Source: Clostridium sp. JN-9 (GTDB taxonomy: Bacteria; Bacillota; Clostridia; Clostridiales; Clostridiaceae). Taken from it: a stretch of 64,000 bases of DNA. Below are positions 17,429-25,305 of this stretch, piece by piece. The stretch covers positions 2,046,001 to 2,110,000 of the forward strand of contig NZ_CP035280.1 in the NCBI RefSeq assembly GCF_004103695.1, read 5' to 3'. Positions within the stretch are counted from its first letter, which is position 1. Each line of letters opens with the position of its first letter. A program made the position numbers and the translations under genes. Under the pieces are notes generated by a model that saw only the letters and a program-made list of their open reading frames with translations, did not search any database and was not told where the DNA came from.

Positions 17429-17918
17429 TAAAATCCAACCTTCTAACATTAAAAATGTATTATATAATTTTAGAGATACATTATTATTTGTTTGTGGACT
17501 ATAAAAACAGTCTTTAGTTTAAATTTTATATCTTTATTATCTTTGCGAATGATTAGCTAAATTTGCTCTTATATTACCATCATGCTTGTTTTCAGTTATT
17601 ATTGCCGCTTTCCAGCTAGTTCTTACAGAAATTGGATGTGGCAACAGACTATTTCTGCTTGTCTTTATTTTGCTTCTAATTAAATTTACATTCTATATAC
17701 CCTATGTTCAATTGTTAGTAAGCCTCAAATTTGCCAAGACTTTGCATACACTCTTATAGGTTTCAGGTATTAAAATAGGTTCTCCTGTTTAGCCTGTTCT
17801 ACTGGTTGGTTTATTTGCATCAGTTTTTTTGCAATTATATCTAATATATTCTGCCTATAGTGACCCACTGCAGTTTTTACCCCAACTCATGTTTAGGTTC
17901 TTGTTTTTCATACATCCA
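17429..17918. other. 490-bp degenerate region
   Basis: Short minus-strand frames such as GEPILIPETYKSVCKVLANL near 17700-17790 and VRTSWKAAIITENKHDG near 17555-17615 look like gene debris broken by stops. I cannot assign them. No intact gene is present. Confidence 0.4.
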
Positions 17919-18203
17919 TTATGCCATTACATCTAAATGCTGTCCTAGATTAGGATCTGCTGCAATATTATTTTTCATCATTTCTGTCATCTGTATTGCA
18001 TTTTGCTCTGCAATATCCATAACCTTCTTCATTAAAGCTATACCAACTGATTGTTTTACTCTAAATAGATTTTAAAGTAAATCAGCTATGCAGCTTCTCA
18101 AAAAACTGTAGAAACGTCAGTATTCTTGCTCGTTTAAATAGTGATTTACTAAATGAAATTATATAGATTGACTCATTACCATTGATAATGCTGCTATATC
18201 CAT
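17919..18203 (-). pseudogene. Third YjfB-like copy, interrupted by a 103-bp insertion
   Basis: The halves MDIAALSMVMSQS and VKQSVGIALMKKVMD...GQHLDVMA match the intact copy but are separated by 18063-18165, which brings stops. The standard leader (AAGTCACAGTTACCC on plus) follows at 18230-18246, together with a tandem GATGCTGACGACCCACTTGC-like repeat. Confidence 0.85.
18063..18165. mobile_element. 103-bp MITE-like insertion in the yjfB pseudogene
   Basis: Defined by comparison with the uninterrupted copy at 13842-14024. The ends contain AGTAAATCA near 18075 and its complement TGATTTACT near 18143, a 9-bp inverted repeat. There is no coding capacity. Target duplication is not clear. Confidence 0.5.
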
Positions 18204-18327
18204 AGTTATCCCTCTTACTTACTATTTTTCCCAAGTCACAGTTACCCTAGTGAGATGCTTGCAGCCCACTTGCTCTTAGTAGGATGCTGACGACCCACTT
18301 GCTAATTGCGAAGGCCTGCCTCGCTTT

Positions 18328-18537
18328 TTACTTAAATAATTCTTTTTTCAACGAATCTATTTCTGAATAATTACGTTTAATAGCATCTGTCCATGATTTA
18401 GCATATTTACTAGCATCTTCATTACTAATTGATCCATTACAAACACGTTCCTCAAGATCACCTATTTCATCACTTAACATTTTAATCATATTTTTTGCAT
18501 TTAATATTTCAGATATCGTTTCCTCTTTGTTATCCAT
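18328..18537 (-). CDS. Uncharacterised 69-aa coiled-coil protein
   Basis: MDNKEETISEILNAKNMIKM then DEIGDLEERV and SEIDSLKKELFK: a charged, fully helical small protein. A GGATAGGA stretch precedes the ATG. Not recognised. It lies between the yjfB copies and flagellin and may be a small flagellar-island protein. Confidence 0.55.
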   Translation of the reverse strand: MDNKEETISEILNAKNMIKMLSDEIGDLEERVCNGSISNEDASKYAKSWTDAIKRNYSEIDSLKKELFK

Positions 18538-18610
18538 GAAATCCTATCCCCAATCACATTATTTTAGTGTTTATTAAAGTAAGTATAATGTTTTTACCTC
18601 TATTCCATTT

Positions 18611-18643
18611 TTTAAAAAGAGCCAGAGTTTTCACCCTGACTCC
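18611..18643 (-). terminator. Terminator of the flagellin transcript
   Basis: GAGTCAG/CTGGCTC stem with a GAAAA-type loop, followed on the minus strand by TTTTT. It lies 28 bp after the second flagellin stop codon (18671). No terminator is seen after the first stop (19150), so the intron and downstream exon are in the flagellin mRNA. Confidence 0.8.
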
Positions 18644-18670
18644 TTAAAATTACTTTTATAAGTTTATCAA

Positions 18671-18715
18671 TTATCTTAATAACTGAAGAACTTGTTGAGG
18701 TTGTTGATTTGCTTG
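18671..18715 (-). other. fliC: Flagellin 3' exon (14 codons and stop) downstream of the group I intron
   Basis: Encodes QANQQPQQVLQLLR-stop, the canonical flagellin C terminus. Joined to codon GCT ending at 19195 it gives AQANQQPQQVLQLLR in frame. The unspliced reading gives AQANTQPQQVLQLLR and stops at 19150. The nucleotide sequences differ at many third positions, so this is not a simple recent duplication. Confidence 0.75.
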
Positions 18716-19194
18716 CGTTTCATCAATGACCTTTTAATCACTGCCAGACTATATCTTCACCCTTGTTCAGTTGAAAGTTAATAATTAATAGTTAACAGTT
18801 AAAATTCAGCTTCGCCAAACTTAATCTATGCGTAAAATTAGTTGCATGAATTTAACTCTGCACTTCCAACCTTTAACTTTTAACTAATTTTGGGGTTGGG
18901 TACTTCGGGAAACCTCATCCCTACAGGCCTCATCATCATGACTTATGTTTTAGATGGTACGCCTTAGTCGTTGAACCTTCTCCAACCTTTCGGTACAGGA
19001 GCTCGGCTGCTGATTATCCAATCTGTTTACTTTTCAACCATTCACGTCTGTCCTTTCGAACTCCGTTGTAGAGAAACAGCTTAAGGAAGTTCCAGCAATC
19101 CACCCAATGTGTGCTTAAAGATTACTCTTTAAGAGGCCCTCAAATACCCTTATCTAAGTAACTGCAAAACCTGCTGTGGTTGAGTATTTGCTTG
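18716..19194 (-). ncRNA. Group I self-splicing intron in the flagellin gene
   Basis: On the minus strand the conserved core elements occur in order: P (ATTGCTGGAACTTCC, about 19085-19099), Q (AATCAGCAGCCGAGC, 19001-19015), R (GTTCAACGACTAAGGC, 18961-18976) and S (AAGATATAGTC, 18747-18757). P4 (TGCTG/CAGCA) and P7 (GACTA/TAGTC) pair. A perfect 8-bp P2 hairpin is at 19114-19133, with GGGCC at 19135-19139 as candidate guide sequence. Predicted 5' site: after T at 19195; 3' site: after G at 18716. It has no homing-endonuclease frame. The intron class is certain; the splice sites are inferred from the restored reading frame and a short P1. Confidence 0.88.
18773..18893. repeat. Interspersed palindromic element inside the intron
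   Basis: AGTTGAAAGTTAATAATTAATAGTT-like arm units at one end, TTTAACTTTTAACTAA at the other, with a short GCTTCGCC-type centre. It lies between R and S of the intron, in what should be the P8 loop, so the core is not broken. Same family as the intergenic copies listed below. Confidence 0.6.
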
Positions 19195-20379
19195 AGCCAA
19201 CATAGCCTGAGCAGCTTGGCTAAGAATATTGTTCTTTGAGAATGTTGACATTTCTTTTGCCATGTCTACGTCTCTAATTCTTGATTCAGCTGATGTTAAG
19301 TTTTCACTTGAAGTTCCTAAGTTAGCTATTGTGTGCTCTAATCTGTTTTGCATAGCTCCAAGTTTACTTCTTTCAGTTGATACTGTCTCAATTGCCTTAT
19401 TTATAGAAGTAATACTACCTTCTGCATTTACCCTTGTAGATACATCTGTGCCATTAATAGTAAATTTAGCACCAGTTGTTAACTGACCAACAGCGAATCC
19501 TAGTTCTGCCTCTGTTGCAGTAACGCCATCAACAGTTACTGATGCTTTATCAGCAACTGTTCCAACTATCTTATTATCTTTAATAAGATCTGTTCCCTTA
19601 ACTTCGTAATTTCCAGGAGCTAATTTCAATGCGTTTCCAGTCATTGTATTTTTGACATCAGCTGTTCCAGCATTTACTGTTAGTATAGCTCCTTCACCAA
19701 GTTTAGATGTAACAAAAGTTGTATCTTGACCGTTTACTGTTATTTTAGTTCCATCTGTTGTACCAACTGTATTCCCTTGAACATCCAAAAGATTTGTTCC
19801 TTTTACTGTATAAACTCCATCCTTTAGATTACTATTAGCTGTAAGCTTTATACTTTCCATTGAGTTTGTTGTGGTTAATCCTAAGCTTGCAGTATCCATT
19901 TTCCCAATTTTTAAATTAACAGTCTGTGTTTCATTGGCACCTATTTGGAATGTACCATCAAATCCACCATTTAATAAGCTTTGAGTATTGAATTCAGTTG
20001 TACTTGAAATTCTATCAATTTCTGAAGTTAATTGATTCATTTCATCTTGGATAGATTTTCTGTCTGCTCCTACATTTGTATCTGTAGAAGATTGTACTGC
20101 TAATTCTCTCATTCTTTGAAGAATTGAGTGAGTTTCATTTAAAGCACCTTCAGCAGTTTGTATTAATGATATACCATCCTGAGAATTAGCTGCAGCCTGG
20201 TCAAGGCCCCTAATTTGGCCTCTCATTTTTTCTGATATAGCAAGTCCTGCTGCATCATCACCAGCCCTATTTATTCTAAGACCTGAAGATAGTTTCTCCA
20301 TTGATTTACTTGCATTGCTTGAGTTAATGTTCATCATCCTGTTAGCATTTAAAGCTCCCATGTTGTGATTGATTATCAT
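19150..20379 (-). CDS. fliC: Flagellin
   Basis: 409 residues as read without splicing. The conserved N-terminal D0/D1 (MIINHNMGALNANRMM, KLSSGLRINRAGDDAAGLAISEKMRGQ) and C-terminal D1/D0 (LGAMQNRLEHTIANL, ILSQAAQAMLAQAN) are complete. The middle (about 170-310) is a D2-like insert of two related units, each with VKGT-L, TVDG/TVNG and a G-KFTINGT-type strand. It is the filament subunit and the likely acceptor for legionaminic acid. The start has AAGGAGG at 20389-20395. The stop at 19150 lies inside a group I intron; splicing would replace the last 14 codons with a near-identical set. Confidence 0.96.
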   Translation of the reverse strand: MIINHNMGALNANRMMNINSSNASKSMEKLSSGLRINRAGDDAAGLAISEKMRGQIRGLDQAAANSQDGISLIQTAEGALNETHSILQRMRELAVQSSTDTNVGADRKSIQDEMNQLTSEIDRISSTTEFNTQSLLNGGFDGTFQIGANETQTVNLKIGKMDTASLGLTTTNSMESIKLTANSNLKDGVYTVKGTNLLDVQGNTVGTTDGTKITVNGQDTTFVTSKLGEGAILTVNAGTADVKNTMTGNALKLAPGNYEVKGTDLIKDNKIVGTVADKASVTVDGVTATEAELGFAVGQLTTGAKFTINGTDVSTRVNAEGSITSINKAIETVSTERSKLGAMQNRLEHTIANLGTSSENLTSAESRIRDVDMAKEMSTFSKNNILSQAAQAMLAQANTQPQQVLQLLR

Positions 20380-20388
20380 AATAAAATT

Positions 20389-20424
20389 CCTCCTTGATTT
20401 TTAAAGTGGACATCCTTGTTCCAC
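20389..20424 (-). promoter_or_regulatory. CsrA-binding leader of flagellin (hairpin plus Shine-Dalgarno site)
   Basis: On the minus strand, GTGGAACAAGGATGTCCAC (20406-20424) forms a hairpin presenting ACAAGGATGT, which matches the CsrA consensus core ACARGGAUGU. A second site, CAAGGAGG at 20389-20396, overlaps the ribosome binding site. Two such sites are how CsrA represses flagellin translation in Bacillus subtilis. csrA and fliW are in this cluster. Confidence 0.8.
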
Positions 20425-20542
20425 TGTTTTTTGTTGGGGGCACATCTAAAGTTATGTCCCCTTTAGAATTCTTTGTGTCCCCGTTTTAACTTTGTTATTG
20501 TTTTAAGCTGGCCGGCTTATTTGATTTATGATTATATTATAC

Positions 20543-20569
20543 TTATCGCAATAACTCAAAATTACTTTA
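20543..20569 (-). promoter_or_regulatory. Sigma28 (SigD/FliA)-type promoter of flagellin
   Basis: Minus strand: TAAA at 20569-20566, 15 nt, then TGCGATAA at 20550-20543, against the consensus TAAA-N15-GCCGATAA. It lies just after the fliT-like stop and gives a leader of about 155 nt. Confidence 0.75.
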
Positions 20570-20576
20570 TAGCTTT

Positions 20577-20921
20577 TTATATTTTTTTGCTGAATATTTT
20601 GGCACCATTGTTATTCCCCTTATTATACATGTTGTTTGCAGTTTTACTTTTAGCTATTTTATTCATTTCATTTTTTATATAGGCAAGTTTCTTTGTCATT
20701 AAAATGTTTAATTCACTTTGAATTTCATCTAAATTAAGTTCTTCATATATTTGCTTTAATTGTCCTTTTTTATTGTTAATATTTGATGCTTCTTCTAATA
20801 AATTTTGCCTGCGATCAATTAATTTTTGTAATGATTCAATATTATCATTCTCAATAACCTCTATAATTTTCAAAGTACATTCTTTATATTTAACCAATAT
20901 ATCTCTTAAGTCTTCATTCAT
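20577..20921 (-). CDS. fliT: FliT-like flagellar chaperone
   Basis: 114 residues, helical throughout (LVKYKECTLKIIEVIEND, LQKLIDRRQNLLEEA), with a basic disordered tail. Size, helix pattern and position directly after fliD match FliT-type export chaperones, which bind the filament cap protein. GGAGT precedes the ATG; the gap to fliD is 11 bp. Sequence identity to FliT is weak, so the name rests partly on context. Confidence 0.7.
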   Translation of the reverse strand: MNEDLRDILVKYKECTLKIIEVIENDNIESLQKLIDRRQNLLEEASNINNKKGQLKQIYEELNLDEIQSELNILMTKKLAYIKNEMNKIAKSKTANNMYNKGNNNGAKIFSKKI

Positions 20922-20932
20922 ATGATTTACTC

Positions 20933-23026
20933 CTAACCAGAAATCATTGAAGACAGCATCGCTTGCTGTGCATTAAGTCGATTCATGGCAGTTTCAAGCT
21001 GTGAAAACTGCATATAATATTTTTCCTGTTTAGTACTCATTTCATCAGTTATTTTCTTTATCATAAGCTGCTGTTCATATAATTGATCTGGTAATGTGTT
21101 CTTGCTTGCACTTCCAGTTCTGCTATAATCATATTGTGTATTTGCATAAGAAGTTAAAACCGCACTATTAAAAGTTGTGTTTGTAAATCCAACATTTTTT
21201 TGAAGTATCTTATTAATTCTTGTAAAAATTCCATCTTCTTGATATTGTATTTTTGTATTATCGTATATTTTACTTTTATCAGCATCAGTATTAGAAGATA
21301 TATTTGTAAATATTTTTAGTATTTGATCACCTTTAGTTGAAATAGCGTCTTTGAATTTGGATTCATCTACTATATAAATATGATTAGGATTAGTAATATT
21401 GGAATAATCTGCAGTATCTATCCCAAAACTATTACTTCCGTACCTTCCTATTGAAATCCCAGTATTATTCACTGCTGTGCTAAATGCAGTTTTTAAATCA
21501 TTAAGTAAAGTCTGAAGGTTATTATCATTTCTAAGAACTCCTGCTTTAGCTTTGTTTTCCCAGGCTGTAATTTGTGATTCACTCATAGAAGATTTCTGTG
21601 CATCAGTCAAAGGTTTATAATTTGAATCAGGCTTTTCTGTAAGTTTTGTCTGAATTCCATCTACAATGGTATTATATTTATCTATAAGATTTTTGATTTT
21701 ATCATATACCTTACCAGCATCATTACCCACATTTGCCACAGTAGGAGTGGTGCCATTATTAGGGCTAACGCTTGATAAAGTATATGTTATTCCATCTATG
21801 GTAAAATTATTAGAAGACTTTCCTGGCTGGTCTCCACCAGCATCAGCAAAATGAACTGTACTTCCTCCTGCTGTAATTGTTACATCGGCATTGTTTCCAA
21901 CTTGAGTTGTGCCATCACCAGAAGTCAGTCCAAATACGCTAAAAAGCCCGGAAGTACTTCCTTTTGCTATTTTTAGACTTGCAGTATCGGAATTTGCTTT
22001 TAAGCTTATAACATTAGTTGCAGAATCAAATTTAGCTGTTACACTTCCACTTGCTTGTGTATTTATTGCATCAACAAGGCCCTGTATGTTTGAATTAGCT
22101 GCAATATTTACATTTATGTCTCCTGTACCTGTATTTAATATCAAAGTACTTGCATCTGTCAATGATGCATTTATATCACTAAGCTGTGTTAAAGCTATTT
22201 TCCCAGTTAAAGTATTATCTAATTCCGCACCAGCAATTAAGGATATATCACTTGTGGTAGCAGCACTGGTTTCAATATTAAATGCACTGTTCCCTGTTCC
22301 AACTATATTGGAAAGATTAGCCGTTGTCCCTGCTTTAATAGTTAATTTAGATGAAGACCCCGTAATAGTATTACTTAATTTAAATTCACCTGTAAGTTCG
22401 CTAAATTTCGCGTTCACGCTGCCACTGGATTGATTGTTAATTGCATTAATAAGATCTCCTAATGTTGCACTGCCAGTATTATTTAAGCTAACAGTAATAT
22501 CACTGCTTCCTCCTGAATTTAAAACCAGTTGAATATTTCCGGTCAAGGATGAATCTATATCAGTTAATTTGGTATTAAGTGTCTTACCAGCCAATAAGCT
22601 GTTATTTACTCCTGCACCTGCAGCCAATTGCTTAACAGTTACTGAATATGTTCCTGTCTGAGCTCCAACCCCTGGAGTAAAAGTTGCTACTGATGTATCC
22701 AATGCAACTCCTCCTATTCCACTTACGGTAAATGGAGAAAAATTCATTGGAGATAAAATATTTTTATCTGGACTAGCTGAATCAAAAAAAGAGCTCTGCA
22801 AATCTTTTATGTCCTTAATAATATCCTTATATGCATCCTGCTTCCATTGAATTGTCTGCTGAGCCTGTTTTGCCTTATCAAGCTTTACCTGCTCTGCAGC
22901 CATCATTTTCTTTACCATGGCATCTACATCAAGGCCTGTAGCCATACCTGTTATTCTAAGCATATTGCCGCCGCCGGCTCCTGTCATGCCGGTTGGCGTT
23001 GTATATGAACTATCAATACTGCTCAT
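20933..23026 (-). CDS. fliD: Flagellar filament cap protein FliD
   Basis: 697 residues from the ATG at 23026 (AGGTGGG 7 nt upstream; a GTG at 23038 is less likely). N-terminal FliD domain (MLRITGMATGLDVDAMVKKMM ... TFTPGVGAQTGTYSVTVKQLA) and C-terminal domain ending EQQLMIKKITDEMSTKQEKYYMQFSQLETAMNRLN. It is about 200 residues longer than usual because the middle holds two related copies of a module (about 155-250 and 275-370), each with GDLINAINNQSSGSV- or GLVDAINTQASGSV-type helices. It caps the filament and helps flagellin fold. Confidence 0.95.
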   Translation of the reverse strand: MSSIDSSYTTPTGMTGAGGGNMLRITGMATGLDVDAMVKKMMAAEQVKLDKAKQAQQTIQWKQDAYKDIIKDIKDLQSSFFDSASPDKNILSPMNFSPFTVSGIGGVALDTSVATFTPGVGAQTGTYSVTVKQLAAGAGVNNSLLAGKTLNTKLTDIDSSLTGNIQLVLNSGGSSDITVSLNNTGSATLGDLINAINNQSSGSVNAKFSELTGEFKLSNTITGSSSKLTIKAGTTANLSNIVGTGNSAFNIETSAATTSDISLIAGAELDNTLTGKIALTQLSDINASLTDASTLILNTGTGDINVNIAANSNIQGLVDAINTQASGSVTAKFDSATNVISLKANSDTASLKIAKGSTSGLFSVFGLTSGDGTTQVGNNADVTITAGGSTVHFADAGGDQPGKSSNNFTIDGITYTLSSVSPNNGTTPTVANVGNDAGKVYDKIKNLIDKYNTIVDGIQTKLTEKPDSNYKPLTDAQKSSMSESQITAWENKAKAGVLRNDNNLQTLLNDLKTAFSTAVNNTGISIGRYGSNSFGIDTADYSNITNPNHIYIVDESKFKDAISTKGDQILKIFTNISSNTDADKSKIYDNTKIQYQEDGIFTRINKILQKNVGFTNTTFNSAVLTSYANTQYDYSRTGSASKNTLPDQLYEQQLMIKKITDEMSTKQEKYYMQFSQLETAMNRLNAQQAMLSSMISG

Positions 23027-23040
23027 TTTATCACCCACCT

Positions 23041-23150
23041 TCTTCAGTTTTAAGTTTAGAGTTTTAAGTTTTAAGTCCTCTCTAGTTAAAAGCTTCTTTA
23101 GTTTTAAGTTGTTGAGGATTTTCCGCCGTTGGCGGAAAAATTTTCAATTC
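23041..23150. repeat. Interspersed palindromic element, fliD-fliS gap
   Basis: TTAAGTTTAGAGTTTTAAG-type arm units, then the strong hairpin ATTTTCCGCC-GTT-GGCGGAAAAAT at about 23117-23140. Same family as 25156-25305. Confidence 0.65.
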
Positions 23151-23199
23151 ATTTTTATTTCACTATCAATTCATTTTCTATCTCACTTTTCTTTTGCTA

Positions 23200-23586
23200 T
23201 CATTTATTTGTTTTTGATATTTTATATGCTTCTGTCCAGGTATCTCTTATGTCTTCAATTAATGGAATAACCTCATCCATTATTTTGATATCCTTCTTCA
23301 AGTTAGCTTCTGTTAGTCTTCTCACAATAAACTCATATACGCTCATTAATTTTTGTGCCCATTCTCCGCCTTTTGTAACATCTAATGTGGCCATTAATTC
23401 ATAATATATATTTTCGGTTTTTACTATATTTTCATGTGCTTTTGTTATATCCTTATCCGCTATTGCCTGTCTGGCTATTTTAGCAAATTTAACAGCTCCT
23501 TCTACAAGCATTAATAGAAGCTGCTCTTTTGAAGCATAATTTACACTGTTATTTTTATAGGTATTATAGGCATTTGATCCATACAT
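23200..23586 (-). CDS. fliS: Flagellin export chaperone FliS
   Basis: 128 residues: YGSNAYNTYKNNSVNYASKEQLLLMLVEGAVKFAK is the FliS signature, and WTEAYK closes the bundle. It binds the flagellin C terminus and prevents early polymerisation; in Firmicutes it also binds FliW in competition. AAAGGGTGG precedes the ATG. Length is normal. Confidence 0.95.
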   Translation of the reverse strand: MYGSNAYNTYKNNSVNYASKEQLLLMLVEGAVKFAKIARQAIADKDITKAHENIVKTENIYYELMATLDVTKGGEWAQKLMSVYEFIVRRLTEANLKKDIKIMDEVIPLIEDIRDTWTEAYKISKTNK

Positions 23587-23605
23587 TTTATAACCACCCT
23601 TTTCT

Positions 23606-23701
23606 ACAGTCTTTTACAGTTGTAAGTTAAGAGTTGAAAGCTTCTTCAGTTGGAAGTTTAGAGTTTTAAGTTTTAAGTTTTAAGTTCTTAGCACTTAGTT
23701 A
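23606..23701. repeat. Interspersed heptad-type repeat, fliS upstream gap
   Basis: Runs of AGTTAAG, AGTTGAAAG, AGTTTTAAG units ending in CTTAGTTATTACTTCTTAG. The central hairpin is missing in this copy. Confidence 0.55.
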
Positions 23702-23995
23702 TTACTTCTTAGTATCTAAAAGAAGTCCCTTCCTAATGGAACTTTTAGTGTCCTTCTCAAGATATACATCCACTTCAACTTCATCTACTTTTTCTGCTTT
23801 TACTGTTAAATTAGATTTATTCTTTTCACTATATTTTTTCAGCTGTTTGGCAAATTCCATTTGCTCTTTTTTGCCTTTTTTATTTTCCTTGTTTTGTATC
23901 TTTATATTATTTTTGTTATGGACCTTACCTTCTTTTGTGACATCATTAATCCTCTGTCTTAAATCGTTGTCTATTTTATTTAATTTAAATTCCAT
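23702..23995 (-). CDS. Uncharacterised 97-aa flagellar-cluster protein
   Basis: MEFKLNKIDNDLRQRINDVT then a lysine-rich stretch and a C-terminal VEVDVYLEKDTKSSIRKG. Not recognised. It is charged, soluble and placed between fliS and flaG in the same direction, so a flagellar role is likely but unknown. Possible ribosome site: AGAGGGTGG just upstream. Confidence 0.6.
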   Translation of the reverse strand: MEFKLNKIDNDLRQRINDVTKEGKVHNKNNIKIQNKENKKGKKEQMEFAKQLKKYSEKNKSNLTVKAEKVDEVEVDVYLEKDTKSSIRKGLLLDTKK

Positions 23996-24004
23996 TAAAC
24001 CACC

Positions 24005-24065
24005 CTCTTTCAGTTGAAAGTTGAGAGTTAACAGTTTTAAGTCTTTACTTCTTAGTTCTTAGTTA
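24005..24065. repeat. Short heptad-type repeat, flaG downstream gap
   Basis: CAGTTGAAAGTTGAGAGTTAAC and CTTAGTTCTTAGTTATTA arms without a central hairpin. Confidence 0.5.
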
Positions 24066-24443
24066 TTACGCTTTTTGATCCAGGAAAAGCCCTGCCATTT
24101 CACAAAATTTTGTCACCATATCAATAATGTTTTTAGGAGGCATCTCCTTAATAACCTTTTTAGTTTTGTTATCGACAAGCTTAATTGTTATATCTTTGAA
24201 TCTTCCATATATTTCGTACTCGATATGAGAATCGTCTTTTCCTAAATTTTTGTTAACTGAGTCAACTGCCTTTTTTAAGTCATTTTCTCTGATTGCTCTG
24301 TGTTCAACTCCGTTTGAGGTTATGTTAACAACAATATTATCACTTGATGTATTAGTCTTTATAGCCTGTCCATCACTACCTTGTGTTTGTGAATTAAATG
24401 GAACTGAAGTTTGTCCTCCTTGACCTATTGCTCTTACTTCCAT
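24066..24443 (-). CDS. flaG: FlaG family protein
   Basis: About 125 residues from the ATG at 24443 (GAGGTG 6 nt upstream; the longer frame to 24452 lacks one). An unordered Gln/Ser-rich N terminus is followed by the FlaG core: LKKAVDSVNKNL, IEYEIYGRFKDITIKLVDNKTKKVIKEMPPKNIIDMVTKF. FlaG proteins affect filament length; the mechanism is unclear. It sits 14 bp after csrA. Confidence 0.9.
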   Translation of the reverse strand: MEVRAIGQGGQTSVPFNSQTQGSDGQAIKTNTSSDNIVVNITSNGVEHRAIRENDLKKAVDSVNKNLGKDDSHIEYEIYGRFKDITIKLVDNKTKKVIKEMPPKNIIDMVTKFCEMAGLFLDQKA

Positions 24444-24457
24444 GAATAACACCTCAT

Positions 24458-24676
24458 CTATTTATTTTTTAAATTTTTTATTAATGATATGTCCTTAACC
24501 ACAGCCTGCTGGTTTTCTTCTTCCACAGCTTTATATAGCTCTTTTCTTAAAATCACTACATTTTTGGGTGCTGATATGGCAACTTTTACATTTCCATCAT
24601 CCACCTTCAATATAGTAACTTCTATGTCATCTCCTATGAGAATAGATTCTCCTTTTTTTCTTCCTATAACAAGCAT
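24458..24676 (-). CDS. csrA: Carbon storage regulator CsrA (translational repressor)
   Basis: 72 residues, beginning [23 protein letters not shown], the CsrA RNA-binding strand, with the conserved GxR-x-EL region ([17 protein letters not shown]). It should repress flagellin translation by binding the hairpin and ribosome site at 20389-20424. It follows fliW with a 28-bp gap; the fliW-csrA pair is typical of Firmicutes. Confidence 0.97.
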   Translation of the reverse strand: MLVIGRKKGESILIGDDIEVTILKVDDGNVKVAISAPKNVVILRKELYKAVEEENQQAVVKDISLIKNLKNK

Positions 24677-24704
24677 TTATATCCCTCCAAAACACCTCTT
24701 TAAA

Positions 24705-25139
24705 CTATTTTTTATTTTCAGTAAATAATGGGTGTTTAACCTGGTATTTTTCATTATCTAATATTACCTGTTCTCCTAATTTTAATTCATTATTAATAAC
24801 AATAGGAGCTTTAAGGTTAACAGTAATGTTTTTTATATCAGAATTTAAAGTCACTGTATTTAGCACTAATACCTGTGAAGGGTCATTAATTTTCAAAGAA
24901 CTTACTATTTCATCATCTAAATTAAATTCATAATTTTTATCCACATTAAATGGTGACACTAAAATTATTCCTATAGTCTCATCCTCAATGGAGTGTAATA
25001 TACTAAAAATATTATTATCTTCTACAGTAAATAATATAAATTTCCTCAAGCCTTCAAAGCCTGGGATTCCTTTATTAAAGGTTATGATGTCCTCTTGCTG
25101 GTATTCTCTAATACCGTGGTACTTGGTACTTAACTTCAT
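24705..25139 (-). CDS. fliW: FliW, CsrA antagonist and flagellin assembly factor
   Basis: 144 residues: [18 protein letters not shown] and [20 protein letters not shown] are FliW signatures. FliW binds either CsrA or free flagellin; when flagellin is exported FliW is released and inhibits CsrA, so flagellin translation resumes. AAAGGGCGG precedes the ATG. Length is normal. Confidence 0.96.
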   Translation of the reverse strand: MKLSTKYHGIREYQQEDIITFNKGIPGFEGLRKFILFTVEDNNIFSILHSIEDETIGIILVSPFNVDKNYEFNLDDEIVSSLKINDPSQVLVLNTVTLNSDIKNITVNLKAPIVINNELKLGEQVILDNEKYQVKHPLFTENKK

Positions 25140-25155
25140 TTTAACCGCCCTTTCT

Positions 25156-25305
25156 CCAGTTAAAAGCTTCTTCAGTTAAAAGTTTAGAGTTTTAAGTTAT
25201 AAGTGAATGATGTTTTGCCTTTAGGGCAAAACTTTAAATTTAATTTTTCAGCTTTGCTGAAAAATATCCTTTACTCTTAACTGTTAACTCATAACTCTTA
25301 ACTAT
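25156..25305. repeat. Interspersed palindromic element, full-length copy
   Basis: Left arm of AGTTAAAAG/AGTTTAGAG units; hairpin 1 GTTTTGCC-TTTA-GGGCAAAAC (25212-25232); hairpin 2 ATTTTTCAGC-TTT-GCTGAAAAAT (25243-25265); right arm ACTCTTAACTGTTAACTC and repeats. The arms are complementary, so the whole unit can form a three-way cruciform. Its right edge touches the flgL stop codon. Confidence 0.75.

Noticed and set aside
21909-22433. Long plus-strand frame (174 codons) opposite fliD
   Set aside because: It is a shadow of the Ser/Thr/Ala-rich fliD coding strand; no ribosome site and low-complexity hydrophobic composition.
23606-25305. Heptad repeats considered as a CRISPR array or simple tandem repeats
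   Set aside because: No constant repeat-spacer pattern; units are 7-9 bp with hairpins between, and no cas genes are present.
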